Below are positions 15,839 through 23,273 of a stretch of 52,725 nucleotides of DNA, piece after piece; within the stretch, counting starts at the first letter, position 1; every line of letters begins with the position of its first letter. The position numbers and the translations under genes were made by a program. The notes beneath the pieces are model-generated. The model was given only the letters and a program-made list of their open reading frames with translations, made no database searches and was not told the origin of the DNA. Origin of the DNA: Pseudomonadales bacterium. GTDB lineage: Bacteria; Pseudomonadota; Gammaproteobacteria; Pseudomonadales; Azotimanducaceae. The stretch spans positions 1-52,725 of the forward strand of contig JANQKS010000114.1 of assembly GCA_028281005.1 (NCBI GenBank), in the 5' to 3' direction.

Positions 15839-17581
15839 GTGCGGGGCAGAAAGGCGGTTTGTTGCCTGGTGAGTGCCGGCTGCCTGCTGATGGCGGGCAT
15901 CGGCACCGCCGATACATGCCCCGACGCTCCGCCGGGTGAGAAGCAGCTTTTGTGGGGTGACCTGCACGTGCACACGGCCCACTCGCTGGATGCATGGGCT
16001 TTCGGCGCCATCGCCACTCCTAGGGAGGCTTATGCGTACGCCCGCGGTGAACCGCTGCGGCTGCTCACCGGGGAAGTCAAAACCATAGACCGGCCGTTAG
16101 ATTTTATGGCGGTCACCGATCACGCGGAAACCTGGGATCAGATGTATCTTTGCACCGATCCCGGATACGCCGATCAGCCTTATTGCAACAATCTGCGCGC
16201 CTTGCACCGGGAGCGGGCTAGCCGCGAAATTTTTAACGACTATCTATTGCCTGTTGTCGGGTCACTCGACCCGCAACCTGCCGGTGTGTGTGAGGACGAA
16301 GCGTTTGATTGCCCACAAGCGCGCAAAAAAGCCTGGCAGCGCGTGCAGAACGCCGCCAACAGCGCCAATGATCCGTGCAACTTCACCGCGTTGATCGGCT
16401 ACGAATGGACCGGCTCACCCGGAGGACGTCATTGGCACCGCAATGTCATTTTTCGCAGCGCCGAGGTCCCGGAGCAGGCTTACGACTTTGTGCGCTTCCC
16501 CGAAGTGCAGCAGCTCTGGCACCAGCTAGACACCAATTGCCGTGCGTCGGATGGATGTAACGTGTTAACCATTCCTCACAACATCAATTGGGCGGACGGC
16601 GGGCGTACCTTTGCGGTGGAGACGGAAACCGCGGAAGCCTGGGCGGTGCGTGCGCGGTTTGAGCGTCTGGCGGAAATTTTTCAGGAAAAAGGTGCCAGCG
16701 AGTGCCTGCCGGAACGTCCGTCAGAGTTAGGTGAAGACTGTAACTTCAACCTGCTGATGCACAACTCGGCGAAAGAACGCCTCAGCGGTCCCGACAAGTC
16801 GAGCCCTGCAGAGGCATGGGCGCGGGCCCGCTCCACCTATTACCGTTCGCTACTGGCCCGCGGTCTGGCCGCCTACCAGGCTGGTGCTTCACGCGTGAAC
16901 CCGCTGATGCTCGGCGCGATTGGTTCCACCGATACCCATTTTGGAACCCCCGGGCGGGTCATGGAGGTCGACTACGATCGCGGTATCTCAACCTTATTGT
17001 TAACGGACGAAGAACAGTTGGGCAACACCAGCTATAACCCGGGTGGACTGGTGGCAGTGTGGGCGGAGCAGAACACGCGGGCCGGTGTGTTTGACGCGCT
17101 CCACCGACGTGAGGCGTACGCCACCAGCGGCCCTCGCATCTCGCTGCGTTTTGGCGTGGCTGACGGCGGTTATTGCGACGTGGAGCGGGCTGCCATGGCG
17201 GTGGTGATGGGTGGCTCTATCCCGGCTTCCCCGGCACTGGCATCCGACCCTCCTTGGTTCGCCATACAGGCGGGGATGGATCAAGCCAAATTGGCCCGTG
17301 TGGAGGTGATTAAAGGCGAATACCGCAACGGGCAGGTACATGAAAGGGTGGTGCAGCTTGCCGACTACCCTGACGGGCAAGCGGACGTTTGCCTCACCTG
17401 GCAGGACGCGGACTTTCAACCTCAGGCGCCGACGTATTGGTATGTCAGAGTATTGGAGGTACCCACGCCGCGCTGGAGTAAGTTCCTGTGTGAGCGTGCA
17501 AAGCTTTGTGAGAAGTATCCGCAAGCGGATCTGATGCAAACGGAACGGGCGTGGTCTTCACCCATTTGGTGGCTGCCTTAG
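15839..17581 (+). CDS. DUF3604 family exported protein
   Basis: This 580-residue protein has an N-terminal signal peptide (cationic start, hydrophobic core VCCLVSAGCLLMAGI, cleavage near residue 24). It matches DUF3604: GDLHVHTAHSLDAWAFG (Asp41, His43, His45), FMAVTDHAE, LIGYEWTGSPGGRHWHRNVIF and GSTDTHFGTPG. The spaced His/Asp motifs resemble the metal site of PHP-type phosphoesterases, so a metal-dependent hydrolase is plausible, but the family has no firmly established activity that I know. It starts with GTG at 15839 just after the TonB receptor and is probably co-transcribed. A small hairpin GTATC/GATAC (15820-15837) overlaps the start region. It may process the receptor's substrate in the periplasm. 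Confidence 0.82.
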   Translation: MRGRKAVCCLVSAGCLLMAGIGTADTCPDAPPGEKQLLWGDLHVHTAHSLDAWAFGAIATPREAYAYARGEPLRLLTGEVKTIDRPLDFMAVTDHAETWDQMYLCTDPGYADQPYCNNLRALHRERASREIFNDYLLPVVGSLDPQPAGVCEDEAFDCPQARKKAWQRVQNAANSANDPCNFTALIGYEWTGSPGGRHWHRNVIFRSAEVPEQAYDFVRFPEVQQLWHQLDTNCRASDGCNVLTIPHNINWADGGRTFAVETETAEAWAVRARFERLAEIFQEKGASECLPERPSELGEDCNFNLLMHNSAKERLSGPDKSSPAEAWARARSTYYRSLLARGLAAYQAGASRVNPLMLGAIGSTDTHFGTPGRVMEVDYDRGISTLLLTDEEQLGNTSYNPGGLVAVWAEQNTRAGVFDALHRREAYATSGPRISLRFGVADGGYCDVERAAMAVVMGGSIPASPALASDPPWFAIQAGMDQAKLARVEVIKGEYRNGQVHERVVQLADYPDGQADVCLTWQDADFQPQAPTYWYVRVLEVPTPRWSKFLCERAKLCEKYPQADLMQTERAWSSPIWWLP

Positions 17582-17620
17582 CACCAAGCTAAAACGCCGT
17601 GAGATTGGGCTAGGGCGCCG

Positions 17621-18046
17621 TTAGTTGGTCGGAACTTCCACCTCGATCTGGATGCCGTCAACCATGTCGTGACGATTCGTGGCTTCTTCATTCATCAGCA
17701 CTTTGCCAGACAGCCTGGTTTTTTTGTCCCCTGTTTGTGCTTCAAACATATCTGGCAGAACCGCAGGGGGTTCCTCCAGTTCATCTGCGCCCTCGTTTTC
17801 TATTTCGCTCAACGCTTCGCGTGATAGATCCAGCGGTAATTCCTCTGGCGTATTCCGCTTCGAATCGATCGGGGCGTCAGACGCTCCAGGCTGCGCGGGG
17901 GTTTCAGGTCTGGCAGTTGCTGCGGATGCGGCTGGCTCCGTGGCAGCGGGCGTTTGTTGAGGAGGCGTTTCATTGGAGCAGCCGCTCGCGGCAACCAACA
18001 CCAGGAGCAACCATAGCGCTGCTAATTTATCCCAGGCATTTGACAA
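17621..18046 (-). CDS. Small putative lipoprotein
   Basis: This 141-residue protein has a hydrophobic leader (LAALWLLLVLVAASGC) whose Cys23 could be a lipoprotein lipidation site. A low-complexity Pro/Ala/Thr linker (about 28-60) and an acidic, unrecognised C-terminal domain follow. I recognise no family. It is the last gene of a minus-strand series FAH hydrolase, hpaR, LptA-like, lipoprotein, with 11 bases separating it from the LptA-like gene. Its neighbour suggests a periplasmic or envelope role in concert with that protein; this is inference. Confidence 0.65.
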   Translation of the reverse strand: MSNAWDKLAALWLLLVLVAASGCSNETPPQQTPAATEPAASAATARPETPAQPGASDAPIDSKRNTPEELPLDLSREALSEIENEGADELEEPPAVLPDMFEAQTGDKKTRLSGKVLMNEEATNRHDMVDGIQIEVEVPTN

Positions 18047-18057
18047 CGTTGACAGGT

Positions 18058-18579
18058 TCAGTCTGCGGCCAATGCTAACCCTGAGCCAGGGAAAATGGGG
18101 CTCTGCGGATTGCTGTAGAACTGCACAAACACGCGCCCGTTAGGTTCGGGCAGGGCCAGTGCTTTACGTTGGTCGACAAAGTAGGTAATGCGTTCGGCGC
18201 GAATACTTTCCTGACCGCGACGAATTTCACTGTTGCCTTCGCCAGTAATGGTGCCATTGCCTACGTCATAACTTAGTCGTTCTGCGGATAGCGTATAACC
18301 TGCCTGCAATGAGGTGCCGCCTTCCCCGGCGTCCGTTCTTTGTGGCGATGTGCCAACTTGTTCCAGGCTCACCGACAGCGAACCGGCGCGAAATGTATAG
18401 TTGCCTTGTTGCGCCACAACATTGCCGCGCCACATCGCGTGTTCAACGTCCATGCGAATCTCAAATTCATCCGCTTCCACCATGATGGGCAGGTGCAACA
18501 GGCCATCGGCATAAACCGGTGTGCGCCAGAGAGCAGCCGTCAGGCAAAGTAGAATTGTTAAAACCCGTACAAGATTCAT
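18058..18579 (-). CDS. LptA/OstA-like periplasmic protein
   Basis: This 173-residue protein has a signal peptide cleaved near residue 24 (PVYA-DG). The mature part has the OstA/LptA-type repeat pattern: IMVEADEFEIRMDVEHAMWRGNVVAQQG, AGSLSVSL, LSAERLSYDV, ITGEGNSEIRRG, IRAERITYFVDQRKA. LptA bridges the inner and outer membranes in LPS transport. The genuine lptA normally sits with lptC, lptB and kdsC; none are here. This copy is placed six bases behind the aromatic regulator hpaR, so it is probably a paralogue. It may bind another amphipath or help envelope adaptation to aromatic or hydrophobic substrates. That role is speculative. Confidence 0.7.
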   Translation of the reverse strand: MNLVRVLTILLCLTAALWRTPVYADGLLHLPIMVEADEFEIRMDVEHAMWRGNVVAQQGNYTFRAGSLSVSLEQVGTSPQRTDAGEGGTSLQAGYTLSAERLSYDVGNGTITGEGNSEIRRGQESIRAERITYFVDQRKALALPEPNGRVFVQFYSNPQSPIFPGSGLALAAD

Positions 18580-18585
18580 ATCACA

Positions 18586-19038
18586 TCATGTGTTTGCGTT
18601 GGATCCATTTTGCACCGCACTGGAAAACTTGTTCAGCAATCGATACAGCGAATCTAGATTGGACGCGCCGAACTGCGCCTCGATGTGCCGGTATAAGGCT
18701 TCCGAGTCGGGCGCGACGCGCGCTACTTTACTCGATCCGGCGGCAGTAAGCGAGAAGGTTGCACGGCGTTGATCAACCGGATCCTGCAGGCGAGCTACGT
18801 AACCGGTTTGTTCCAGATGTTTCAGGATGCGCGTTAAGCTGGGTGCCAACAAGATGGACCTGTGCGCCAGCGTGGTGGCATCGATATCAGGATAAGCGGA
18901 CAGCACCCGCAATACGCGCCATTGCTGCTCTGTCAGACCGTGTTTACGCAACATGGGTCTGAAACTGGCCATGGCCGCCTCGCGCGCTTTGAGCAGTTGC
19001 AACGGTAGGTTGTGCTCAATGTCCCGCAGCGCGCTCAC
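18586..19038 (-). CDS. hpaR: MarR-family regulator, HpaR-like
   Basis: This 150-residue MarR protein tracks E. coli HpaR closely: LPLQLLKAREAAMASFRPMLRKHGLTEQQWRVLRVLS at the N-terminus, then LAHRSILLAPSLTRILKHLEQTGYVARLQDPVDQRRATFSLT in the winged helix. HpaR represses the homoprotocatechuate meta-cleavage operon and is released by the aromatic acid. The GTG start overlaps the FAH gene stop by four bases (GTGA), so it is translated with it. The neighbouring FAH, HpaF and HpaE genes agree with this identity. A perfect palindrome TTAACATGTTAA (19948-19959) in the divergent control region is the natural operator candidate. Confidence 0.85.
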   Translation of the reverse strand: MSALRDIEHNLPLQLLKAREAAMASFRPMLRKHGLTEQQWRVLRVLSAYPDIDATTLAHRSILLAPSLTRILKHLEQTGYVARLQDPVDQRRATFSLTAAGSSKVARVAPDSEALYRHIEAQFGASNLDSLYRLLNKFSSAVQNGSNANT

Positions 19039-19895
19039 ACAAGTTCCGCTGCGATGTTGTTGTGCAAAATACCAATCCCCGGCACTTCCACTTCCACGCT
19101 GTCTTGCGGGCGCAGATATTTTGGCGGATCGAATCGGGCGCCGGCGCCGTTAGGGGTGCCGGTGGCGATGATGTCCCCCGGTTGCAGGCGATAAAACGTG
19201 GATAGATAAGCGATGAGGTAGCGGAAATCGAACATCAGGTTGCCGGTGACGTCGTTTTGCCGCTCCTCGCCGTTGACGCGGGTGATGACTTGCAGTTCCC
19301 CCATGGGGTCCAATTCGTCGCTGGTTACCATCCATGGTCCGAGCGCGCCGGACTTTTCGAAGTTTTTGCCTTGGGTTACGTTAAATTTGGCGTGGCGCAA
19401 ATAGTCGCGCACTGAACCCTCGTTCATGATGGTCAGCCCGGCGATGTGGTTATGCGCTTGTCCGGCGGGGATGCGCCGCCCGGACTTGCCGATGACCAAG
19501 ACTATTTCACCCTCGTAATCCAATTGGTCTGATTCTGGGGGGTCTAAAATGTCCTGTTGGTGGCCGACCAAAGATTCGCGGCTGCGCATAAACACGCTGG
19601 GGTATTGCGGCTGCTCACTGTCGTCTTTGTATTCGGCATTGCGGTTGGCGTAGTTCACGCCGATGCAAATGATCTTTTCCGGGTTCGTAATGGTCGGCAG
19701 AAAGCCGATGTCGCTAAGCGCATAATCCGCATCCACTTGAGAGGCTTCTGCTGCGAGCGTTTGTAGTTGTTGATGACGGATGGCCTCCCGCAGGTCGGGA
19801 AGTTCAGGATGGCGCTTGCCTAAATCCACCACTTGGTCGTTGTGTACCGCACCGAAGCTCATCGCGTCTTGGAATTCAAAGGTTAAAAAGCGCAT
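19035..19895 (-). CDS. Fumarylacetoacetate hydrolase-family protein (HpaG-like)
   Basis: This 286-residue single-domain FAH-fold enzyme shows CIGVNYANRNAEYK, SDQLDYEGEIVLVIGKSGRRIP (acidic metal ligands), NEGSVRDYLRHAKFNVTQGKNFEKSGALGPWMVTSDE and GDIIATGTPNGAGARFDPP. FAH enzymes cleave or isomerise acylpyruvates; HpaG does the decarboxylation/isomerisation step after ring cleavage of homoprotocatechuate. Classical E. coli HpaG is a longer two-domain protein, so this is either one functional unit or another acylpyruvate hydrolase. The ATG at 19895 has an AGGA ribosome site. It is divergent from hpaF, 81 bases apart, and coupled to hpaR. Assignment to the family is firm; the exact reaction is not. 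Confidence 0.82.
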   Translation of the reverse strand: MRFLTFEFQDAMSFGAVHNDQVVDLGKRHPELPDLREAIRHQQLQTLAAEASQVDADYALSDIGFLPTITNPEKIICIGVNYANRNAEYKDDSEQPQYPSVFMRSRESLVGHQQDILDPPESDQLDYEGEIVLVIGKSGRRIPAGQAHNHIAGLTIMNEGSVRDYLRHAKFNVTQGKNFEKSGALGPWMVTSDELDPMGELQVITRVNGEERQNDVTGNLMFDFRYLIAYLSTFYRLQPGDIIATGTPNGAGARFDPPKYLRPQDSVEVEVPGIGILHNNIAAELV

Positions 19896-19947
19896 ATCAC
19901 TGTCCTAATCAAACATGTGGTTGACCGTCACCCATACTCAGGCATAC

Positions 19948-19959
19948 TTAACATGTTAA
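19948..19959. promoter_or_regulatory. Palindromic operator candidate between FAH gene and hpaF
   Basis: TTAACATGTTAA is a perfect 12-base palindrome centred between the divergent FAH and hpaF starts (19895 and 19977). MarR proteins bind such short AT-rich palindromes. With hpaR in the same unit, autoregulation plus control of the hpaF/hpaE side is a reasonable reading; no binding data are available. Confidence 0.45.
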
Positions 19960-19976
19960 ATGATTTCGGGGGTGGC

Positions 19977-20363
19977 ATGCCACATCAAATCATCGAGTAC
20001 TCCAGCAACCTAAATAGCGTGCTAGACATCGCAACGCTGGTTGACGCGCTGCACAGCGCCGCTGCAGCGCAAGAAGAACTACCGCTGGCGGGATTGCGTA
20101 CGCGCGCCTACGTCAGCGAACGTTTTCTGATCGCCGACCGCCATCCGGATAATGCCTTTGTCGCGGTGTATCTGCGGGTCGGTGAGGGGCGTGACCGTGC
20201 CACCCTGCAGCGCATTGGCAGCACACTGTCTGAGGTATTGGTAAAGCAGGTGCAGACCATGGCGCCTGATCTTCCCATTGCGTTGTCTTATGAACTGCAA
20301 GAAATAGATGCGGGTTTACGTTGGAACACCAACTCCATCCGCGATCATATGCAGGCCAGGTAA
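19977..20363 (+). CDS. hpaF: 5-carboxymethyl-2-hydroxymuconate isomerase
   Basis: This is a 128-residue tautomerase-superfamily enzyme. I chose ATG 19977 because it puts Pro directly after Met (MPHQIIEYSSNL), and Pro1 is the catalytic base in this family. A GGGGGTGG ribosome site precedes it, while earlier in-frame starts add 20 unrelated residues. Other blocks are AVYLRVGEGRDRATLQ and IALSYELQEIDAGLRWNTNSIRDH, typical of CHMI. It isomerises 5-carboxymethyl-2-hydroxymuconate in the homoprotocatechuate meta pathway, acting after the HpaE dehydrogenase encoded 57 bases downstream. Confidence 0.88.
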   Translation: MPHQIIEYSSNLNSVLDIATLVDALHSAAAAQEELPLAGLRTRAYVSERFLIADRHPDNAFVAVYLRVGEGRDRATLQRIGSTLSEVLVKQVQTMAPDLPIALSYELQEIDAGLRWNTNSIRDHMQAR

Positions 20364-20420
20364 TCAGATGAAGCAGATTCACCTGTTTAACCCAATCAGC
20401 TTAATCCAGAGGAGAATCCT

Positions 20421-21956
20421 ATGAGCGATGAGCTTGCGCAAAACCTGGTAGAAGTGGAACAACAACTGGCGCGTTTTCGCAACGCTACCCTGACACATTT
20501 TGTCAATGGCGCAGCGTATGCGGGTGAGTCCGGTGAGAGTTTTACCAACGCAAGCCCCATCGACAATTCCGTGACCGGTTTAGTGGCCGCGGGCAGCGCT
20601 GCAGACATCGATGTGGCCTGCCGCGCAGCAGCGGACGCGTTTCCAGCCTGGAGAGCCATGGCGGGTGAGGCGCGCCGTGATCTTTTACACCGTATCGCAG
20701 ATGCCGTCGAAGCCAACGCCCGCGAGATTGCCTTGGTCGAAAGTTATGACACCGGTCAGGCGCTGCGCTTCATGAGCAAAGCTGCGGTGCGCGGTGCGGA
20801 GAATTTCCGTTTTTTCGCCGACCGTGCGCCAGGTGCTCAGGACGGTCTGTCATTACCGGCTGCTGAACACCTGAACTTCAGCCTGCGCCAACCCATCGGC
20901 CCGGTGGGGGTCATTACCCCGTGGAATACGCCGTTCATGTTGTCGACCTGGAAAATTGCGCCAGCGCTGGCGGCGGGATGTACCGTCGTGCACAAACCGG
21001 CGGAGTGGTCTCCTTACTCAGCAGCCCTGCTGGTGGAAATTATGCATGATGCGGGGTTGCCGGCGGGGGTGATGAACACCGTGCAAGGTTTAGGCGAAGA
21101 AGCGGGTAAGGCGCTCACCGAACACCCGGACATTAAGGCAGTCGCCTTTGTGGGGGAATCGGTAACGGGTAGCCACATCATGCGCCAGGGTGCGGCGACC
21201 TTAAAACGTGTACATTTTGAGCTTGGCGGTAAAAACCCGGTGGTGGTGTTTGAAGATGCCGATCTAGAACGCGCCTTGGATGCCGTGGTGTTTATGATCT
21301 ACAGCCTGAATGGTGAGCGCTGTACTTCGTCCAGCCGGTTGTTGATTCAAGGCAGCGTCAAGGAGGAGTTTTTGCAGAAACTCGCGGCTCGCGTAGACCA
21401 ACTGAAAGTTGGGCATCCGCTTGATCCGGCCACGGAAGTAGGCCCGCTGATCCACCCGCGTCACTTAGATAAGGTGTGCAGCTATTTCGACTTGGCCCGC
21501 GAAGAAGGTGCTGCGGTGGCCGTAGGGGGTGGCCGAGCAAGTGTGGCCGCTGGCGCCGTAGAAGGCGGCAACTTCGTCACACCGACCCTGTTCACCGATG
21601 CCTCGAACCATATGCGCATTGCCCAAGAAGAGATTTTTGGCCCGGTGTTGACCGCCATCTCTTTTCAGGATGAAGCTGAGGCCGTGGCTCTGGCCAACGG
21701 GGTAGACTATGGTTTGGCCGGCTATGTGTGGACTGGCGATTCCGGGCGCGCCATTCGGATGGCGCAGGCTTTGGATGTGGGCATGGTGTGGGTCAATTCT
21801 GAAAACAACCGTCACCTGCCAACACCCTTTGGGGGTATGAAGGCCAGTGGCATCGGCCGCGATGGCGGTGACTACAGCTTTGACTTTTATATGGAAACTA
21901 AAAACGTCTGTATTGCCGCCGGTACTCATGGCATACCTCAGCTGGGTAACGGCTAA
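20421..21956 (+). CDS. hpaE: 5-carboxymethyl-2-hydroxymuconate semialdehyde dehydrogenase (HpaE-like)
   Basis: This 511-residue NAD-dependent aldehyde dehydrogenase has the oxyanion Asn169 (TPWNTP), general base Glu267 (HFELGGKNP) and nucleophile Cys301 (NGERCTSSSR). The overall pattern matches HpaE, which oxidises the ring-cleavage semialdehyde of homoprotocatechuate. ATG 20421 follows a good AGGAGAA site. It is preceded by hpaF and followed 60 bases later by the ligA/ligB dioxygenase genes, so all four likely form one plus-strand operon. Other semialdehyde dehydrogenases share this sequence class; the context narrows it to the meta-cleavage role. Confidence 0.87.
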   Translation: MSDELAQNLVEVEQQLARFRNATLTHFVNGAAYAGESGESFTNASPIDNSVTGLVAAGSAADIDVACRAAADAFPAWRAMAGEARRDLLHRIADAVEANAREIALVESYDTGQALRFMSKAAVRGAENFRFFADRAPGAQDGLSLPAAEHLNFSLRQPIGPVGVITPWNTPFMLSTWKIAPALAAGCTVVHKPAEWSPYSAALLVEIMHDAGLPAGVMNTVQGLGEEAGKALTEHPDIKAVAFVGESVTGSHIMRQGAATLKRVHFELGGKNPVVVFEDADLERALDAVVFMIYSLNGERCTSSSRLLIQGSVKEEFLQKLAARVDQLKVGHPLDPATEVGPLIHPRHLDKVCSYFDLAREEGAAVAVGGGRASVAAGAVEGGNFVTPTLFTDASNHMRIAQEEIFGPVLTAISFQDEAEAVALANGVDYGLAGYVWTGDSGRAIRMAQALDVGMVWVNSENNRHLPTPFGGMKASGIGRDGGDYSFDFYMETKNVCIAAGTHGIPQLGNG

Positions 21957-21974
21957 ACGCGCCGCCTAGGCGCG

Positions 21975-22004
21975 CAATGGAGAGCAATGGAGATCAATGG
22001 AGAG
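21975..22004 (+). repeat. Triple 10-base tandem repeat carrying ribosome sites
   Basis: CAATGGAGAG, CAATGGAGAT and CAATGGAGAG follow each other without gaps just before the ligA start at 22017. Each unit contains a GGAG Shine-Dalgarno core and an ATG out of frame with ligA. A CGCCTAGGCG palindrome (21963-21972) sits just upstream. Slippage here could change translation of the dioxygenase pair. Confidence 0.6.
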
Positions 22005-22016
22005 TAGGCACACACC

Positions 22017-22352
22017 ATGAGCTTGTATCAGGTGCAAAAATTCCTCTATCACTTAAACCGAGACGACCGTGTCAAGGCGCAGTTTCTCGACAGCCGGGAA
22101 GTGGCGTTAGCTGCCTACGAATTAGATAACGAAGAACACCAAGCGCTCTTGGACGGTGATATCGGCCTGCTGTATGTATTGGGCGTTAATGGTCAGATCC
22201 TGATGCACTTTGCCGCGTTGTTAGGCATAGAGTGGTTTGATTACCTGGACATGATGCGAGAGGGCATCAAGCAACACGGCCCGGTGCGTGCGGGGGTCTA
22301 TACCATGACCGGTGGCGGGGCGAGTTTTACCGTGGAGGGTCAGCAGCGATGA
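22017..22352 (+). CDS. Extradiol dioxygenase small subunit (LigA family)
   Basis: This 111-residue all-helical protein belongs to the LigA family, the alpha subunit of protocatechuate 4,5-dioxygenase-type enzymes. It shows QKFLYHLNRDDRVKAQFLDSREVALAAYELDNEEHQALLDGDIGLLYVLGVN, and ends with GPVRAGVYTMTGGGASFTV. Its ATGA overlap with the following ligB gene means the two are translated together as a heteromer. LigA lids the active site of LigB. The HpaE/HpaF neighbours point to homoprotocatechuate or a similar catechol as substrate. Confidence 0.85.
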   Translation: MSLYQVQKFLYHLNRDDRVKAQFLDSREVALAAYELDNEEHQALLDGDIGLLYVLGVNGQILMHFAALLGIEWFDYLDMMREGIKQHGPVRAGVYTMTGGGASFTVEGQQR

Positions 22353-23173
22353 GCCTGGTTTATGCCGGTGTGCTGTGCCATGGGCCGGGTATCACCGGCC
22401 GTGCGCACCTGGTGGACAATACTGCCGCGCGAGACGCTTTGTATGCAGCCTTGGATCGACAGCGTGCTGAGATTCAAGCCAGCGGCGCTGAAGTGCTGAT
22501 TGTGGTGGCGGCGGAACACTTCGCCAACTTTTTTATGGACAATATGCCAGCCTTTTGTATTGGCTTAGGTGAGAAGCATGAAGGCCCTATTGAAGACCCG
22601 GAGTGGCTCGCCATCCCCCGCACCGTCATTCGCGGCCATCCTGAATTGGCGTTGCGTTTGACCAAAGAGGTGATGCAAACTGTTGATGTCGCTTACGCGG
22701 AAGAGTGGAAGTGTGACCACGGCATCATGGTACCGCTGCACTTCCTCACGCCGAAATACGACTTGCCGGTCATCCCGGTTAACATTAATTGTCAGGGACC
22801 ACCCCTGGCGCCGCTGCACCGGGTGTGGGCGTTTGGCGAAGCTCTGCGGCGGGCGTGCGACAGCGTGCCCGAAAAAATTGCCTTGGTCGGTACCGGCGGT
22901 ATATCCCATTGGCCGGCCACGCCGGATTCCGGCAAGATAAATGAAGCCTGGGACCGGCAATTCCTCGACCGATTGATGCGCCAGGACAAAGCAGCGTTGC
23001 TTTCCTATACCGATGAAGAAACCTACCGGGATGGCGGTCAGGGCGGGTTTGAGATTCGCACCTATATAGCAGCGGCGGCTGCGGCTGGGGGCCCGGGAGA
23101 GCTGCAGTTTTATACCGCAGAGCTGCCGATTTTTGCGGTGGGTTGCACCGTGGCGCGCTTGCAGGTCGCCTGA
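22349..23173 (+). CDS. Class III extradiol ring-cleavage dioxygenase (LigB family)
   Basis: This is a 274-residue catalytic subunit of a non-haem iron(II) extradiol dioxygenase. Likely iron ligands are His11 (LCHGPG), His57 (AAEHFANF) and Glu235 (GGFEIRTY). Asp123-His124 (KCDHGIMVPLHFL) and His187 (GTGGISHWP) are the expected acid-base residues. It opens a catechol ring next to the two hydroxyls to give a muconate semialdehyde, which the HpaE-like enzyme could oxidise. Overlap with ligA by four bases shows coupling. E. coli HpaD has the same fold but no LigA partner, so this cluster uses a two-subunit version. The substrate is inferred from neighbours only. Confidence 0.87.
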   Translation: MSLVYAGVLCHGPGITGRAHLVDNTAARDALYAALDRQRAEIQASGAEVLIVVAAEHFANFFMDNMPAFCIGLGEKHEGPIEDPEWLAIPRTVIRGHPELALRLTKEVMQTVDVAYAEEWKCDHGIMVPLHFLTPKYDLPVIPVNINCQGPPLAPLHRVWAFGEALRRACDSVPEKIALVGTGGISHWPATPDSGKINEAWDRQFLDRLMRQDKAALLSYTDEETYRDGGQGGFEIRTYIAAAAAAGGPGELQFYTAELPIFAVGCTVARLQVA

Positions 23174-23181
23174 AAACTAAG

Positions 23182-23229
23182 TGCCGCCATGGCGGCATAC
23201 GCGCCAGAATCTCTGAGCTTTTGAGACTT
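23182..23229 (+). repeat. Palindrome plus copy A of a 47-base duplicated segment
   Basis: TGCCGCCATGGCGGCA (23182-23197) is a perfect 16-base palindrome eight bases after the ligB stop. It could act as a stem-loop, though no T-run follows. The stretch 23183-23229 matches 52589-52635 of the opposite strand at about 38 of 47 positions without gaps, with the last 19 bases identical. In both copies one frame ends in Leu-Ser-Phe-stop. Confidence 0.6.
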
Positions 23230-23273
23230 GTTCAAATTGCCCTGGTTGATCTGCAGTTGCTGGGCGGTCGGCG

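Noticed and set aside
19917-19976. Longer N-terminus for HpaF
   Set aside because: Would bury the catalytic Pro1; also overlaps the palindromic operator candidate.
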